From contig JAHEDK010000025.1 of NCBI GenBank assembly GCA_024641245.1, positions 1 through 38,515 on the forward strand: a stretch of 38,515 bases of DNA. The letters run 5' to 3'. Source of the stretch: Actinomycetes bacterium. Its GTDB lineage: Bacteria; Actinomycetota; Acidimicrobiia; Spongiisociales; JAHEDJ01. A model generated the notes under the pieces. The model made no database searches. It was given only the letters and a program-made list of their open reading frames with translations, and was not told the DNA's origin. Below, in pieces: positions 25,021-33,429 of this stretch (within the stretch, counting starts at the first letter, position 1; each line of letters begins with the position of its first letter). A program made the position numbers and the translations under genes.

Positions 25021-26037
25021 ATGCGAGTCTTGGCCGTCGGACATCCTTCCTTCATGTTGCACGAGCAACGCAGCTGGCACCCCGAGCGACCCGACCGGCT
25101 GATTGCTGCCAGAGCCGGGCTCGAACTCGCTCCGGTCGACACAATCGACGAGGAAGCACATCCGGTGGATGTCGACTTGCTTCAACGGCTGCATACGGCT
25201 GAATACGTGAGTGCGATCGAAGGGTTCTGCTCCTCCGGTGGGGGTGACCTCGATTCCGATACATACGCGGTAGCGGCGTCCTGGGAGGCGGCCCTCCGGG
25301 CGGCTGGATCCGGACCGCTGGCGGTTGACCGTCTAGACGAGGGAGTGGCAGACCTCGCGTTCTGCCTGGTTCGACCCCCCGGTCACCACGCACTCGCCAA
25401 CCGGGCGATGGGCTTCTGTATCTTCAACAACATCGCACTGGCGGCTCGCTATCTCACGGACAGAGGGCAAAGGGTTGCCATCGTCGATTGGGATGTGCAC
25501 CACGGAAACGGAACGCAGGATCTGTTCATCTCCGATGGACGGGTCCTGTATCTTTCGATCCACCAGTTTCCGTATTACCCGGGAGGAGGCTGGCTGGACG
25601 AACTCGGCTACGGACCCGGCGCCGGGAGAACCATCAACATTCCGGTTCCCGGCGGAACGATGGGCGACGTCTACCGCGAAGCCTTTCGCCGTGTCGTGCT
25701 GCCGGTTGCACGGCAGTTCAAGCCTGATTGGGTGCTCGTCAGTTCCGGGTATGACGCACACCTGAACGATCCGCTGGCCGACGTGAAGCTGATCGAGGCC
25801 GATTACGCGTACATGGCCAACTCCCTCGTCGACCTCGTTCCTTCCGGTAGGACCATCGTGTTCCTCGAGGGCGGCTACGACCTGGATGCGATCCGCGATT
25901 CGGTGGCTGCTACGTTCGCGGGCTTCGCCGGGGTCATCGATCCGAACGCTCCTTCCCACGGCGAGTCTGAACCCGCCGCCTGGCGATCCCTCGAGTTGAC
26001 CGAAAGAGCGGTCGCGGAGTTCTGGGAAGTTCGTTAA
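25021..26037 (+). CDS. Histone-deacetylase-family (acetoin utilization AcuC-like) deacetylase
   Basis: Zinc-dependent class II-type deacetylase, 338 residues. Active-site signatures: RPPGHHA with H122/H123, DWDVHHGNGTQD giving zinc ligands D158 and H160, SGYDAHLNDPL with the third zinc aspartate, and the catalytic tyrosine in EGGYD. Bacterial members remove acetyl groups from proteins, polyamines or small molecules; the substrate here is unknown. The gene is divergent from the GNAT acetyltransferase with about 90 bases between starts, suggesting a possible acetylation/deacetylation pair. No clear ribosome site precedes the ATG. Confidence 0.93.
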   Translation: MRVLAVGHPSFMLHEQRSWHPERPDRLIAARAGLELAPVDTIDEEAHPVDVDLLQRLHTAEYVSAIEGFCSSGGGDLDSDTYAVAASWEAALRAAGSGPLAVDRLDEGVADLAFCLVRPPGHHALANRAMGFCIFNNIALAARYLTDRGQRVAIVDWDVHHGNGTQDLFISDGRVLYLSIHQFPYYPGGGWLDELGYGPGAGRTINIPVPGGTMGDVYREAFRRVVLPVARQFKPDWVLVSSGYDAHLNDPLADVKLIEADYAYMANSLVDLVPSGRTIVFLEGGYDLDAIRDSVAATFAGFAGVIDPNAPSHGESEPAAWRSLELTERAVAEFWEVR

Positions 26038-26090
26038 GTCTGCCCGCTCTGGTGCCGATACCCACCTTCGGACCATAACGGGAGACATTG

Positions 26091-27173
26091 ATGGCCGTTG
26101 CGCTGGATGACTTGCTGAAGAAAGTGATCGAGGTAGAAGCCTCCGACCTGCATTTGAAGGTCGGTTCACCTCCCGTCATGCGAATCGACGGCGAATTGCA
26201 TCCGACCAGCCTCGATTCACTGACACCGACTGACACTGAAGCGTACGCCCAGACGATTTTCACTCAACGAGCTGCCAAAGAGTTCCGTGAGACGAGCGAA
26301 GCGGACTTCGCGTACGGGAAACAGGAACTCGGCCGGTTCCGGGTGAATGTCTACCGGCAGCGTGGCTCTGTCAGCCTGGTGCTGCGCAGGGTGCTTCCGA
26401 CCACACAGAACTTCGAGGAACTTGGCCTTCCGAAGATACTCGAGAAGTTATCGATGGAACAGCGAGGCCTAGTGCTGGTGACCGGGCCGACCGGATCAGG
26501 AAAGACAACGACGCTGTCTTCGATGGTCGACTACATCAACGAGGTACGCAGGGTCAACATCGTCACGATCGAGGACCCGATCGAGGTCTTGCATCGTGAC
26601 CGGAACTCGATTATTTCCCAGCGCGAAATTGGGATGGACACTGAGGATTTCACCCAGGCTCTCCGCCGGGTTCTCCGCCAGGATCCCGACGTGATCCTGA
26701 TCGGCGAGATCCGCGATGCGGAGACGGTCCGGGCGGCGCTCCAGGCGGCGGAGACCGGCCACCTGGTCCTCTCGTCGCTCCACACGATCGACGCCACCGA
26801 GACGGTCAATCGGATCGTGGACTTCTTCCCTCCCTACCAGCAGAAGCAAATCCGCATTCTTCTGGCGTCGACTCTCAAGGGTGTCGTGAGCCAGCGGTTG
26901 CTGGAGAAGTTGGATGGCCAGGGTCGAGTCCCGTCTGTCGAGGTGCTCACGATGAACGGTCGGGTCTACGATCGGATCGTGGACGAGTCCACAACGAGTG
27001 AGATCGTCGAGGTGATCGCGGAGAGCGAGTTCTACGGAATGCAGACCTTCGACCAGTCGATCCTCAATCTCTATCAGAAGGGTCTGATCTCGTTCCAGAT
27101 CGCAGTTGCGAATGCCTCGAACCCACACGATTTCCGGGTCAAGGCCGAACAGATGGGACTCGTAACCGTCTGA
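26091..27173 (+). CDS. pilT: Type IV pilus retraction ATPase PilT
   Basis: Hexameric secretion-type ATPase of 360 residues that disassembles type IV pili. Visible: N-terminal ASDLHLKVGSPPVMRIDG, Walker A GPTGSGKT at 132-139, Asp-box IEDPIE, Walker B DVILIGEIRDAET, His-box GHLVLSSLHT and the conserved FPPYQQKQIR / ILLASTLKGVVSQRL segment. The ATG follows GGGAG by about six bases; a TTG one codon earlier is unlikely. No other pilus genes are here, so PilT is a solitary gene locally. Followed by a strong hairpin. Confidence 0.95.
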   Translation: MAVALDDLLKKVIEVEASDLHLKVGSPPVMRIDGELHPTSLDSLTPTDTEAYAQTIFTQRAAKEFRETSEADFAYGKQELGRFRVNVYRQRGSVSLVLRRVLPTTQNFEELGLPKILEKLSMEQRGLVLVTGPTGSGKTTTLSSMVDYINEVRRVNIVTIEDPIEVLHRDRNSIISQREIGMDTEDFTQALRRVLRQDPDVILIGEIRDAETVRAALQAAETGHLVLSSLHTIDATETVNRIVDFFPPYQQKQIRILLASTLKGVVSQRLLEKLDGQGRVPSVEVLTMNGRVYDRIVDESTTSEIVEVIAESEFYGMQTFDQSILNLYQKGLISFQIAVANASNPHDFRVKAEQMGLVTV

Positions 27174-27210
27174 TAGCTCGAAAGCTCAAGGCCACGGGTG
27201 GAGAGGGCCG

Positions 27211-27245
27211 AAAGGTGGGGCCGTTCAATGAACGGCCCCACCTTT
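27211..27245 (+). terminator. 16-bp perfect hairpin after pilT
   Basis: AAAGGTGGGGCCGTTC and its complement form a perfect 16-bp stem around an AAT loop, 37 bases after the pilT stop. The stem ends in CCTTT, giving a short T-run on the plus strand and its A-run mirror on the other, consistent with an intrinsic terminator. Confidence 0.7.
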
Positions 27246-27320
27246 GTTCTGAAACGGGTTGCAGGTTCTGGGTCCCGCGTGGCAGGTCTCAATTGGCAAT
27301 TCGTCGCGTTCTTGTCGCCC

Positions 27321-27326
27321 TATCCT
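27321..27326 (+). promoter_or_regulatory. -10 element TATCCT of a leaderless pcnA promoter
   Basis: TATCCT ends six bases before the ATG of the CCA-adding enzyme, which has no ribosome site. A TTGGCA sits 22 bases further upstream, too far for a standard -35. Confidence 0.45.
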
Positions 27327-27332
27327 TCTCCC

Positions 27333-28721
27333 ATGATTCCTGAGCGGCTCCAATGGATGGTGCGCGCCGACGCCCCGGCCGTCGAACTCGCCAAACGGTT
27401 CGAACTGGCCGACCACCAGTTATACCTGGTGGGAGGTTCATTGCGCGATGCTCTGCTCGGCCGGACGCCTGCGGATCTCGACTTCGCAACAGACGCCCGG
27501 CCCGACGAGATCCGGGCTACCGTTGACGGGTGGGCAGACACCGTGTTCGGAGTGGGGGAGCAGTTCGGGACTATCGGCGTTCGGAAGGGCGAGGAGATCC
27601 ATGAGATCACGACGTTCCGAGCTGAGGTCTACCGCGACGAGTCACGCAAACCCGTCGTCACGTATTCGAACGACATCGAAACGGACCTCTCCAGGAGGGA
27701 CTTCACCGTTAACGCCATGGCGCTGCGGTTGCCGCAGGCGGAACTGGTGGACCCACACGACGGTCTCTCTGATCTCGCTCAGAAACGGCTCAGGACGCCA
27801 CTCTCGCCGGAAATCTCATTCTCTGATGATCCCTTGCGTATGCTCCGACTGTTTCGGTTCATCGCAACCATCGGTTTCGTCCCCGACGAGGCTGCCCTGT
27901 CGGCCGTTGCCGGGATGTCCGAGCGGCTAGAAATCGTATCGGCCGAGCGGGTCCGCGATGAGTTCTCAAAGCTCATGGTCGGCGACCACGTGGCGGATGC
28001 CCTGTGGGGCCTCGTGCAGAGTGGCCTGGCAGACCACTTCCTGCCAGAACTCTCTTGTCTGCGGATGGAGCAGGACCCGATTCAACGTCACAAGGATGTG
28101 CTGAGCCACACGATCGCGGTGGTGGACAAGACGGAGGGGCGTCTTGTGATCAGGCTGGCGGCTCTCCTTCACGATATCGGGAAGCCGGCTACTCGTGATT
28201 TCGGCCCGCAGGGAGTCACTTTCCATCACCACGAAGTGGTCGGCGCGAGGATGGCGCGGGAACGGTTGCGAGCCCTCCGCTACGACAACCGGATCGTGGA
28301 CGACGTCTCGAAACTGGTGTTTCTGCACCTTCGGCCGCATACCTTCAAGATGGGCTGGACGGATTCCGCGGTGCGTCGCTACGTTCGCGATGCCGGCCCG
28401 CTGCTCGACGATCTGAACCAACTGGTGCGCTGTGACGTCACAACGGCCAACGCGGGCCTGGCATTGAAGATCCAGCGCCGGATCGATGAACTGGAGGGGG
28501 TGATTGCCGATCTCGCACAGCGCGAGGAACTGGCCGCCATCCGTCCTCCCGTCAACGGGCATACCGTGATGCAGCACCTCGGGATACCTCCCGGGCCGAT
28601 CGTCGGCGAGATAATGGACCTCCTGCTCGAGCACCGACTCGACCACGGCCCGTATTCCGAGGCGGAGGCCGTCGCCCTCGTCGATAGGTGGGCGCAGGAG
28701 AAGGGGATCGCGGGTTCGTGA
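27333..28721 (+). CDS. pcnA: CCA-adding tRNA nucleotidyltransferase / poly(A) polymerase family
   Basis: Class II nucleotidyltransferase of 462 residues that adds or repairs the tRNA 3'-CCA. Catalytic head: GGSLRD at 34-39 and DLDFAT with D48/D50, then the RRDFTVNAMA motif and the EISFSDDPLRMLRLFRFIA helix. A C-terminal HD domain (LAALLHDIGKPATR, HHHEVVGA) follows, as in actinobacterial PcnA (Rv3907c). Position divergent from the SigM block also matches M. tuberculosis. The frame is open 45 codons further up, through the pilT terminator, so I use the ATG with a -10 six bases upstream. Confidence 0.95.
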   Translation: MIPERLQWMVRADAPAVELAKRFELADHQLYLVGGSLRDALLGRTPADLDFATDARPDEIRATVDGWADTVFGVGEQFGTIGVRKGEEIHEITTFRAEVYRDESRKPVVTYSNDIETDLSRRDFTVNAMALRLPQAELVDPHDGLSDLAQKRLRTPLSPEISFSDDPLRMLRLFRFIATIGFVPDEAALSAVAGMSERLEIVSAERVRDEFSKLMVGDHVADALWGLVQSGLADHFLPELSCLRMEQDPIQRHKDVLSHTIAVVDKTEGRLVIRLAALLHDIGKPATRDFGPQGVTFHHHEVVGARMARERLRALRYDNRIVDDVSKLVFLHLRPHTFKMGWTDSAVRRYVRDAGPLLDDLNQLVRCDVTTANAGLALKIQRRIDELEGVIADLAQREELAAIRPPVNGHTVMQHLGIPPGPIVGEIMDLLLEHRLDHGPYSEAEAVALVDRWAQEKGIAGS

Positions 28722-30256
28722 AGCGACCGGCAGCACTGCTTTCGCTGCTCCTGGTTGCCTGCACCGGCTCGACGGGCAACACCACGAGCATGCCGACCGT
28801 TGCGACCACATCCTCGACGTCTGCAGCTGCGCCGACGACTTCGTCCTCAACTTCCACATCCACCATTCCCACGACGCCCGGTCCGGGCGATCCAGGCTTA
28901 GGGGACACGATGTATGCCGGGCTGGGGAACAGCGGGTACGACGTCGATCACTATGCATTGGACCTCGATTTCGACGGCGAGCGATTGGCGGGAACCGCCA
29001 CCCTGATCCTCCACCCGACCGAGCCGTTGTCGTCCTTCTATCTGGATTTCACCGGTCTCTCGGTGATGTCGGTCGTGGTCGACGGCGAAACGGCTGGTTT
29101 CGAGACGGCCGACGAGTTGCTGGTTCGGCCGCTCCTGCCGCTGACGGAAGATCGGGCGGTTGCAGTCGTTGTGGAGTATCAAGGCGCACCTTCGTCGATC
29201 CCGAACGTAGCCGGCAGGTTTCGGGTTGGATGGCACAAGAGCGTGGATGGTTGGTTTGCCTTGAGTGAACCGGCCGGAGCCGAGACATGGTTCCCGTCGA
29301 ACAACCATCCGCTCGACAAAGCGACCTTCTCGCTGCGGATCACAGTCCCTGCCGGCCTCGTGGCCGTGTCTTCGGGGGTCCTGCGCGAGCAGAAGGAAAC
29401 GGTCGGCGGCTCTACTTTCGTCTGGGAATCCGATGATCCGATCGCTCCCTATCTAGTGGCCCTGGCCATCGGTGACCTCGAACGCCAGACCAGCATTTCC
29501 GGCGAGGGAGTTTCCATCGTCAACTACTTCGACGACGACGTCGGGCCGGCGGATCGGTTGATCTTCGATCGGCAAGGGGAGATGGTCGACTTCTTTGCGG
29601 GTCTGTTCGGTCCCTATCCGTTCGATGAGTACGGAGCCCTCGTGCTGGAGACCGAAAACGTGCCGGCGGCGCTCGAAACCCAGACACGAGCAACCTTCGG
29701 CACTCAGATTCTGGCCCTGGGCGAGCCGGTAGTCGCCCACGAACTTGCGCACCAGTGGTTCGGTGACTCGGTGAGCGTCGCCGATTGGAGCGACGTCTGG
29801 CTCAACGAGAGCTTCGCGACCTATGCGGAATGGATGTGGACGGGGTACTCGAGAGGAGAGGCAGCACTCGCCGGGGAAGTGGAGAGCGCATATCTCACGT
29901 TGTCCGGCGCGGCACTTGTCGACTCGACCGGAAGTGCGGCCGACGCCTACCAACAGGCGTTGGTGGCGTACCCACCACCCGGCACGCCACAGGCGACCGA
30001 CCTCTTCAACGCATCCGTCTACATCAGGGGTGGGTTGGCGCTGCACGTGCTGCGAATGGAGTTAGGCGACCAACGGTTCTTCGCCGTTCTGCAGGAGTGG
30101 GCGACGACCCATCGTTACGGCAATGCGAGCACAAACCAGTTCCTCGACCTGGTCGAGTCGTTCGGCGGCCCGGGGGCCCGGCAGCTCATGGAGCAGTGGC
30201 TGTTCTCGCCGGCCCTACCGCCGATCGATGAGTTGGATTTGCACCCACCCTCATGA
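28718..30256 (+). CDS. M1-family metallopeptidase, lipoprotein
   Basis: Secreted zinc peptidase of the M1 (aminopeptidase N-like) family, 512 residues. A lipoprotein signal is evident: V-K-R-P then a hydrophobic core and lipobox L12-V-A-C15. A Ser/Thr/Pro-rich linker (about 16-55) leads to the N-terminal beta domain. The catalytic site HELAH-x18-E is exact (HELAHQWFGD ... WLNES). The exopeptidase motif GxMEN is replaced by ENVPAALETQT, a variant typical of M1-like proteins outside the classical aminopeptidases, so true aminopeptidase activity is not certain. The C-terminal ERAP-like helical domain is absent. The GTG overlaps the pcnA stop (GTGA). Confidence 0.9.
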   Translation: MKRPAALLSLLLVACTGSTGNTTSMPTVATTSSTSAAAPTTSSSTSTSTIPTTPGPGDPGLGDTMYAGLGNSGYDVDHYALDLDFDGERLAGTATLILHPTEPLSSFYLDFTGLSVMSVVVDGETAGFETADELLVRPLLPLTEDRAVAVVVEYQGAPSSIPNVAGRFRVGWHKSVDGWFALSEPAGAETWFPSNNHPLDKATFSLRITVPAGLVAVSSGVLREQKETVGGSTFVWESDDPIAPYLVALAIGDLERQTSISGEGVSIVNYFDDDVGPADRLIFDRQGEMVDFFAGLFGPYPFDEYGALVLETENVPAALETQTRATFGTQILALGEPVVAHELAHQWFGDSVSVADWSDVWLNESFATYAEWMWTGYSRGEAALAGEVESAYLTLSGAALVDSTGSAADAYQQALVAYPPPGTPQATDLFNASVYIRGGLALHVLRMELGDQRFFAVLQEWATTHRYGNASTNQFLDLVESFGGPGARQLMEQWLFSPALPPIDELDLHPPS

Positions 30257-30282
30257 GACGGCGGTTCTCAGGGGCCCGTCTC
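30255..30282 (+). terminator. Hairpin at the end of the M1 peptidase gene
   Basis: GAGACGG and CCGTCTC form a 7-bp stem around a 14-base loop beginning at the stop codon. No T-run. Just after it a short direct repeat, CAGAA(A)CCTAGAA, occurs twice (30291-30302 and 30304-30316) ahead of the argC promoter. Confidence 0.4.
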
Positions 30283-30325
30283 GACCGGCGCAGAACCTAG
30301 AAGCAGAAACCTAGAACCTGCCTCA

Positions 30326-30361
30326 TTGACATTTGTATGCACTCAAGTGTATGTTCATGCG
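30326..30361 (+). promoter_or_regulatory. argC promoter (TTGACA - 18 bp - TATGTT) with candidate ArgR operator
   Basis: Perfect -35 TTGACA (30326-30331) and TATGTT -10 (30350-30355). The minus strand of 30348-30361 reads CGCATGAACATACA, 12 of 14 identical to CGCATGAATATGCA in the argR promoter, and covers the -10 and the start site. In addition the spacer holds an imperfect palindrome ATGCACT-CA-AGTGTAT (30337-30352). Both are candidate halves of a tandem ARG box through which ArgR would block transcription. Confidence 0.65.
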
Positions 30362-30365
30362 TTCT

Positions 30366-31397
30366 ATGGGATATCAGACAGCAGTCGTCGGAGCGTCGGG
30401 ATACGCCGGTGGGGAGGTCGTCCGGTTGCTGGATGAGCATCCGGACTTCGAGGTCGCCTACCTCGGGGCACACTCCCAGGCCGGCGCGGCTCTCTCGTCC
30501 GTTCACCCCCATTTACATCGTGGCGCTCGAGTGCTCGATTCGAATGATGCTGATGCGGTCCCCAACGTGGACGTGGCCTTTCTGGCTCTGCCGCATGGAT
30601 CATCGGCCCTCGTTGGCCTTCAACTTGCCGAGCGCGGTATGAAGGTGATCGACCTTGGGAGCGACTTCCGGATGGACACCCCGGAGCGATATGAGGAGGC
30701 ATATGGATCGCCTCACGCACGGCCGGAGGCTCTGCAGGACTGGGCGTACGGGCTTCCTGAGCTCTTCCGCGACGAGATCGCAGGCTCAGAACTCGTGGCA
30801 GCACCCGGTTGTTATCCGACAGCTTCGTTGCTGGCGCTGGTGCCGCTCGTGGCGGGTGGCGTCATCGAGCCGACCGAAATCACGATCAACGCCATGTCCG
30901 GAGTTTCTGGGGCCGGCCGGTCACTGCGGGAGGACCTCCTGTTCGGCGCGGTCGACGAAGGTGTCAGAGCGTACGGAGTCACCAATCATCGCCATCGTCC
31001 GGAGATCGAGATGGGCATCGAACGAAGCGCGGGACGCGCCGGTCGAGTCACGTTCACGCCGCATCTCGTCCCTATGCAACGCGGCATCCTGGCAACGGTG
31101 ACCGCCCCGGTCGCCGACGGAGTCACCAGGCGGAATCTGCAGGATGTCTTCCGCACCGCCTACGGCGACGAACCGTTTGTTGAGGTGGTCGATGACCCAC
31201 CGCAAACAAGGTGGGTCGTTGGATCAAACCGGGCGCTAATCGCAGCCTTCCTCGACGAAAGAACGCGGACCGCTGTGGTGTTGTCCGCAATCGACAATCT
31301 CCTCAAAGGGGCCGCCGGACAGGCGGTGCAGGCCGCCAATCTTATGTTTGGACTCGACGAGACGGCCGGACTCCCGATGGCGGGTTGGATGCCGTGA
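30366..31397 (+). CDS. argC: N-acetyl-gamma-glutamyl-phosphate reductase
   Basis: Third step of arginine synthesis, NADPH reduction of N-acetylglutamyl phosphate. The 343 residues begin MGYQTAVVGASGYAGGEVVR with the nucleotide-binding GASGYAG, and carry the catalytic cysteine in AAPGCYPTA, followed by NAMSGVSGAGR and the HRHRPEI motif. Three ATG or TTG codons precede in frame, but they lie in the promoter; the chosen ATG is about ten bases after the -10, so the leader is nearly absent. argJ starts four bases before the stop. Confidence 0.96.
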   Translation: MGYQTAVVGASGYAGGEVVRLLDEHPDFEVAYLGAHSQAGAALSSVHPHLHRGARVLDSNDADAVPNVDVAFLALPHGSSALVGLQLAERGMKVIDLGSDFRMDTPERYEEAYGSPHARPEALQDWAYGLPELFRDEIAGSELVAAPGCYPTASLLALVPLVAGGVIEPTEITINAMSGVSGAGRSLREDLLFGAVDEGVRAYGVTNHRHRPEIEMGIERSAGRAGRVTFTPHLVPMQRGILATVTAPVADGVTRRNLQDVFRTAYGDEPFVEVVDDPPQTRWVVGSNRALIAAFLDERTRTAVVLSAIDNLLKGAAGQAVQAANLMFGLDETAGLPMAGWMP

Positions 31398-32545
31398 GTG
31401 TCACCGCAGCCTCAGGGTTCTCCGCCAACGGCGTCGCCTGCGGGATCAAGCCCGGCGGCGCTCTGGACCTGGCGGTCGTGTCGGCCGCGACCACCGTTCC
31501 GGCCGCCGGGGTCTTCACGACCTCCACCACCGCCGCCCCGCCGGTACTGGTGTCCCGCCAGAATCTGGCCTCAGGGTCGGCGAAGGTGGTCGTGATCAAT
31601 TCCGGCTGTGCCAATGCAGGGACCGGCCGGCGCGGCTACGAGGCCGCCACCAAGACGGTTGAGGCAGCCGCGGAAGCCTACGGCTGCGCTGCGTCGGAGG
31701 TTCTGGTGTGTTCGACCGGCACGATCGGTCCGCAGCTGCCGGTTGGGCGCTTGATCGAAGGCCTCCCGACGGAGCTCGGTGTCGACAGCGAGGCGGGCGG
31801 GGCGGCTGCCATCGCGATCATGACCACCGACTCGGTGCGGAAAGAAGCGGTGGTGAAGAGCGGCGGCTACACCATTGGCGGAATGGCAAAGGGTGCCGGG
31901 ATGATCCGCCCTGATATGGCAACAATGCTGGCGGTCATCACGACCGATGCGATCGTTCCGGCAGATCGGCTGCACCGGTCCCTTCAATCGGCAGTGAACG
32001 AGAGCTTCAACTCGCTCAACATCGATGGGTGCCAATCAACCAATGACTCTGTGGTGATCCTGGCATCCGGCGCTTCGGGCATCGAGCCTGACCCCGGGCG
32101 CTTTGGTGCCTCCCTGAGGGAGCTTTGCCGAGATCTCGCCCATCAGATCGCGGCGGATGCCGAGGGAGCGACCCGGGTGGTCGCCGTGCGGGTGACCGGA
32201 GCCGCCCACGATGCGGAAGCCAGGGCGATAGGCAAACACGTGGCAGACTCCGATCTCGTACGTTCCTCGTTCTACGGAGGCGACCCGAACTGGGGGAGGA
32301 TCTTCGGGGCTCTTGGAGTCGGTCCGGGCCGCGTCGATCCAGAGGCCATTTCGGTTTCGTACGAGGGGGTGACGGTGGCCCAGCGGGGATCCGGCGTTAC
32401 GTTCGACGAACAGGCATTGGTTTCGACCCTGATGCACGGTGACTTTGTAGTAGAGGTGACGGTTGGGGCCGGTTCGGGGCGAGCGACGGTACTCACCACC
32501 GACTTGACCCCCGAATACGTCCGATTCAACGGGGAACGCTCATGA
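31394..32545 (+). CDS. argJ: Bifunctional ornithine acetyltransferase / N-acetylglutamate synthase
   Basis: ArgJ recycles the acetyl group from N-acetylornithine to glutamate and is made as a precursor that cleaves itself. The self-cleavage site is visible as KGAGMIRPDMA-T177-ML, with T177 the nucleophile of the beta chain; the oxyanion-type CSTGTIG and the NSGCANAGTG segment are also conserved. Starting at the GTG that overlaps the argC stop (GTGA) gives 383 residues, close to the family length. Whether it is mono- or bifunctional cannot be decided by sequence alone; no argA or argE is in the window. Confidence 0.95.
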   Translation: MSVTAASGFSANGVACGIKPGGALDLAVVSAATTVPAAGVFTTSTTAAPPVLVSRQNLASGSAKVVVINSGCANAGTGRRGYEAATKTVEAAAEAYGCAASEVLVCSTGTIGPQLPVGRLIEGLPTELGVDSEAGGAAAIAIMTTDSVRKEAVVKSGGYTIGGMAKGAGMIRPDMATMLAVITTDAIVPADRLHRSLQSAVNESFNSLNIDGCQSTNDSVVILASGASGIEPDPGRFGASLRELCRDLAHQIAADAEGATRVVAVRVTGAAHDAEARAIGKHVADSDLVRSSFYGGDPNWGRIFGALGVGPGRVDPEAISVSYEGVTVAQRGSGVTFDEQALVSTLMHGDFVVEVTVGAGSGRATVLTTDLTPEYVRFNGERS

Positions 32546-33429
32546 GTAGAACACCGCCGGACCTGACCAAGAGCCGCATCGCCCGTTCGATGGGCAAGGC
32601 AACGATCCTCATGGAGGCCATGCCGTACATCCAGGAGTTCAAAGGCAAGACGATCGTCATCAAGTACGGCGGTTCGGCAATGGCCGACGAAACACTTCGA
32701 CACACTTTCGCCGGGGATGTGGCCCTGCTGGCATTGGTCGGACTTCGCCCGGTAGTCGTGCATGGGGGCGGGCCGCATATCACCAGGGCGATGGGCCAGG
32801 CCGGAGTCGAACCCCAGTGGATGGATGGACTGCGGGTCACAGACGCGGAAACGATCCGGGTGGTGCAGACGACCCTTGCCGGCGAGATCAACCCGGACAT
32901 CGTGCGGCTGATGGGTTCGCACGGCGCCCTGGCGGCCGGCGTGACCGGCATCGACGGCAGTCTCTTCGTGGCCACACCGAGAGACCCCATGCTCGGTTTC
33001 GTAGGCGATATCACCCAGGTGAACCCCGATCTGATCAGCCGGATGCTCGTTGAGGGGGTTGTCCCTGTGATCGCTCCGTTGGCGCTCGGAGAAGATGGTC
33101 ACGTCTACAACCTCAACGCCGATACCGCGGCCGGTGCCTTGGCCGAGGCGCTGGAGGCGGAGAAGTTGGTGTTCCTGACAGACGTCGAGGGTCTGTACAG
33201 CGACCTGGGAGACCGCGATTCACTTATACAGCGGGTGACCGTTCGAGGACTGCGCGAACTGGTGGATTCTGGATCCGTTTCGAAGGGGATGCTGCCGAAG
33301 CTCGACTCGTGCATTTCGGCGATGGAGGCCGGAGTTCATAGTGTCCACATACTCGACGGCCGGGTTCAGCATGCCCTATTGCTGGAGATCTTCACGCCGG
33401 AAGGCATCGGGACGATGGTCGAATCGTGA
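32542..33429 (+). CDS. argB: Acetylglutamate kinase
   Basis: Amino-acid kinase that phosphorylates N-acetylglutamate, 295 residues. Motifs: IVIKYGGSAMAD for ATP binding, VVVHGGGPHI and GLRVTD for the substrate, and LNADTAAGALAEAL plus FLTDVEGLY toward the C-terminus. The extended N-terminal helix (KATILMEAMPYIQEFKGK) is of the type found in arginine-inhibited hexameric enzymes, so feedback inhibition by arginine is likely. ATG overlaps the argJ stop (ATGA). Confidence 0.96.
   Translation: MSRTPPDLTKSRIARSMGKATILMEAMPYIQEFKGKTIVIKYGGSAMADETLRHTFAGDVALLALVGLRPVVVHGGGPHITRAMGQAGVEPQWMDGLRVTDAETIRVVQTTLAGEINPDIVRLMGSHGALAAGVTGIDGSLFVATPRDPMLGFVGDITQVNPDLISRMLVEGVVPVIAPLALGEDGHVYNLNADTAAGALAEALEAEKLVFLTDVEGLYSDLGDRDSLIQRVTVRGLRELVDSGSVSKGMLPKLDSCISAMEAGVHSVHILDGRVQHALLLEIFTPEGIGTMVES

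Noticed and set aside
27198-27332. N-terminal extension of the CCA-adding enzyme
   Set aside because: It runs through the pilT terminator hairpin and a -10 element and matches no part of the family.
30333-30365. Earlier starts for argC (TTG or ATG codons upstream)
   Set aside because: They fall within the -35/-10 region and the candidate ArgR operator; ArgC proteins begin just before the GASGYAG motif, as with the ATG at 30366.
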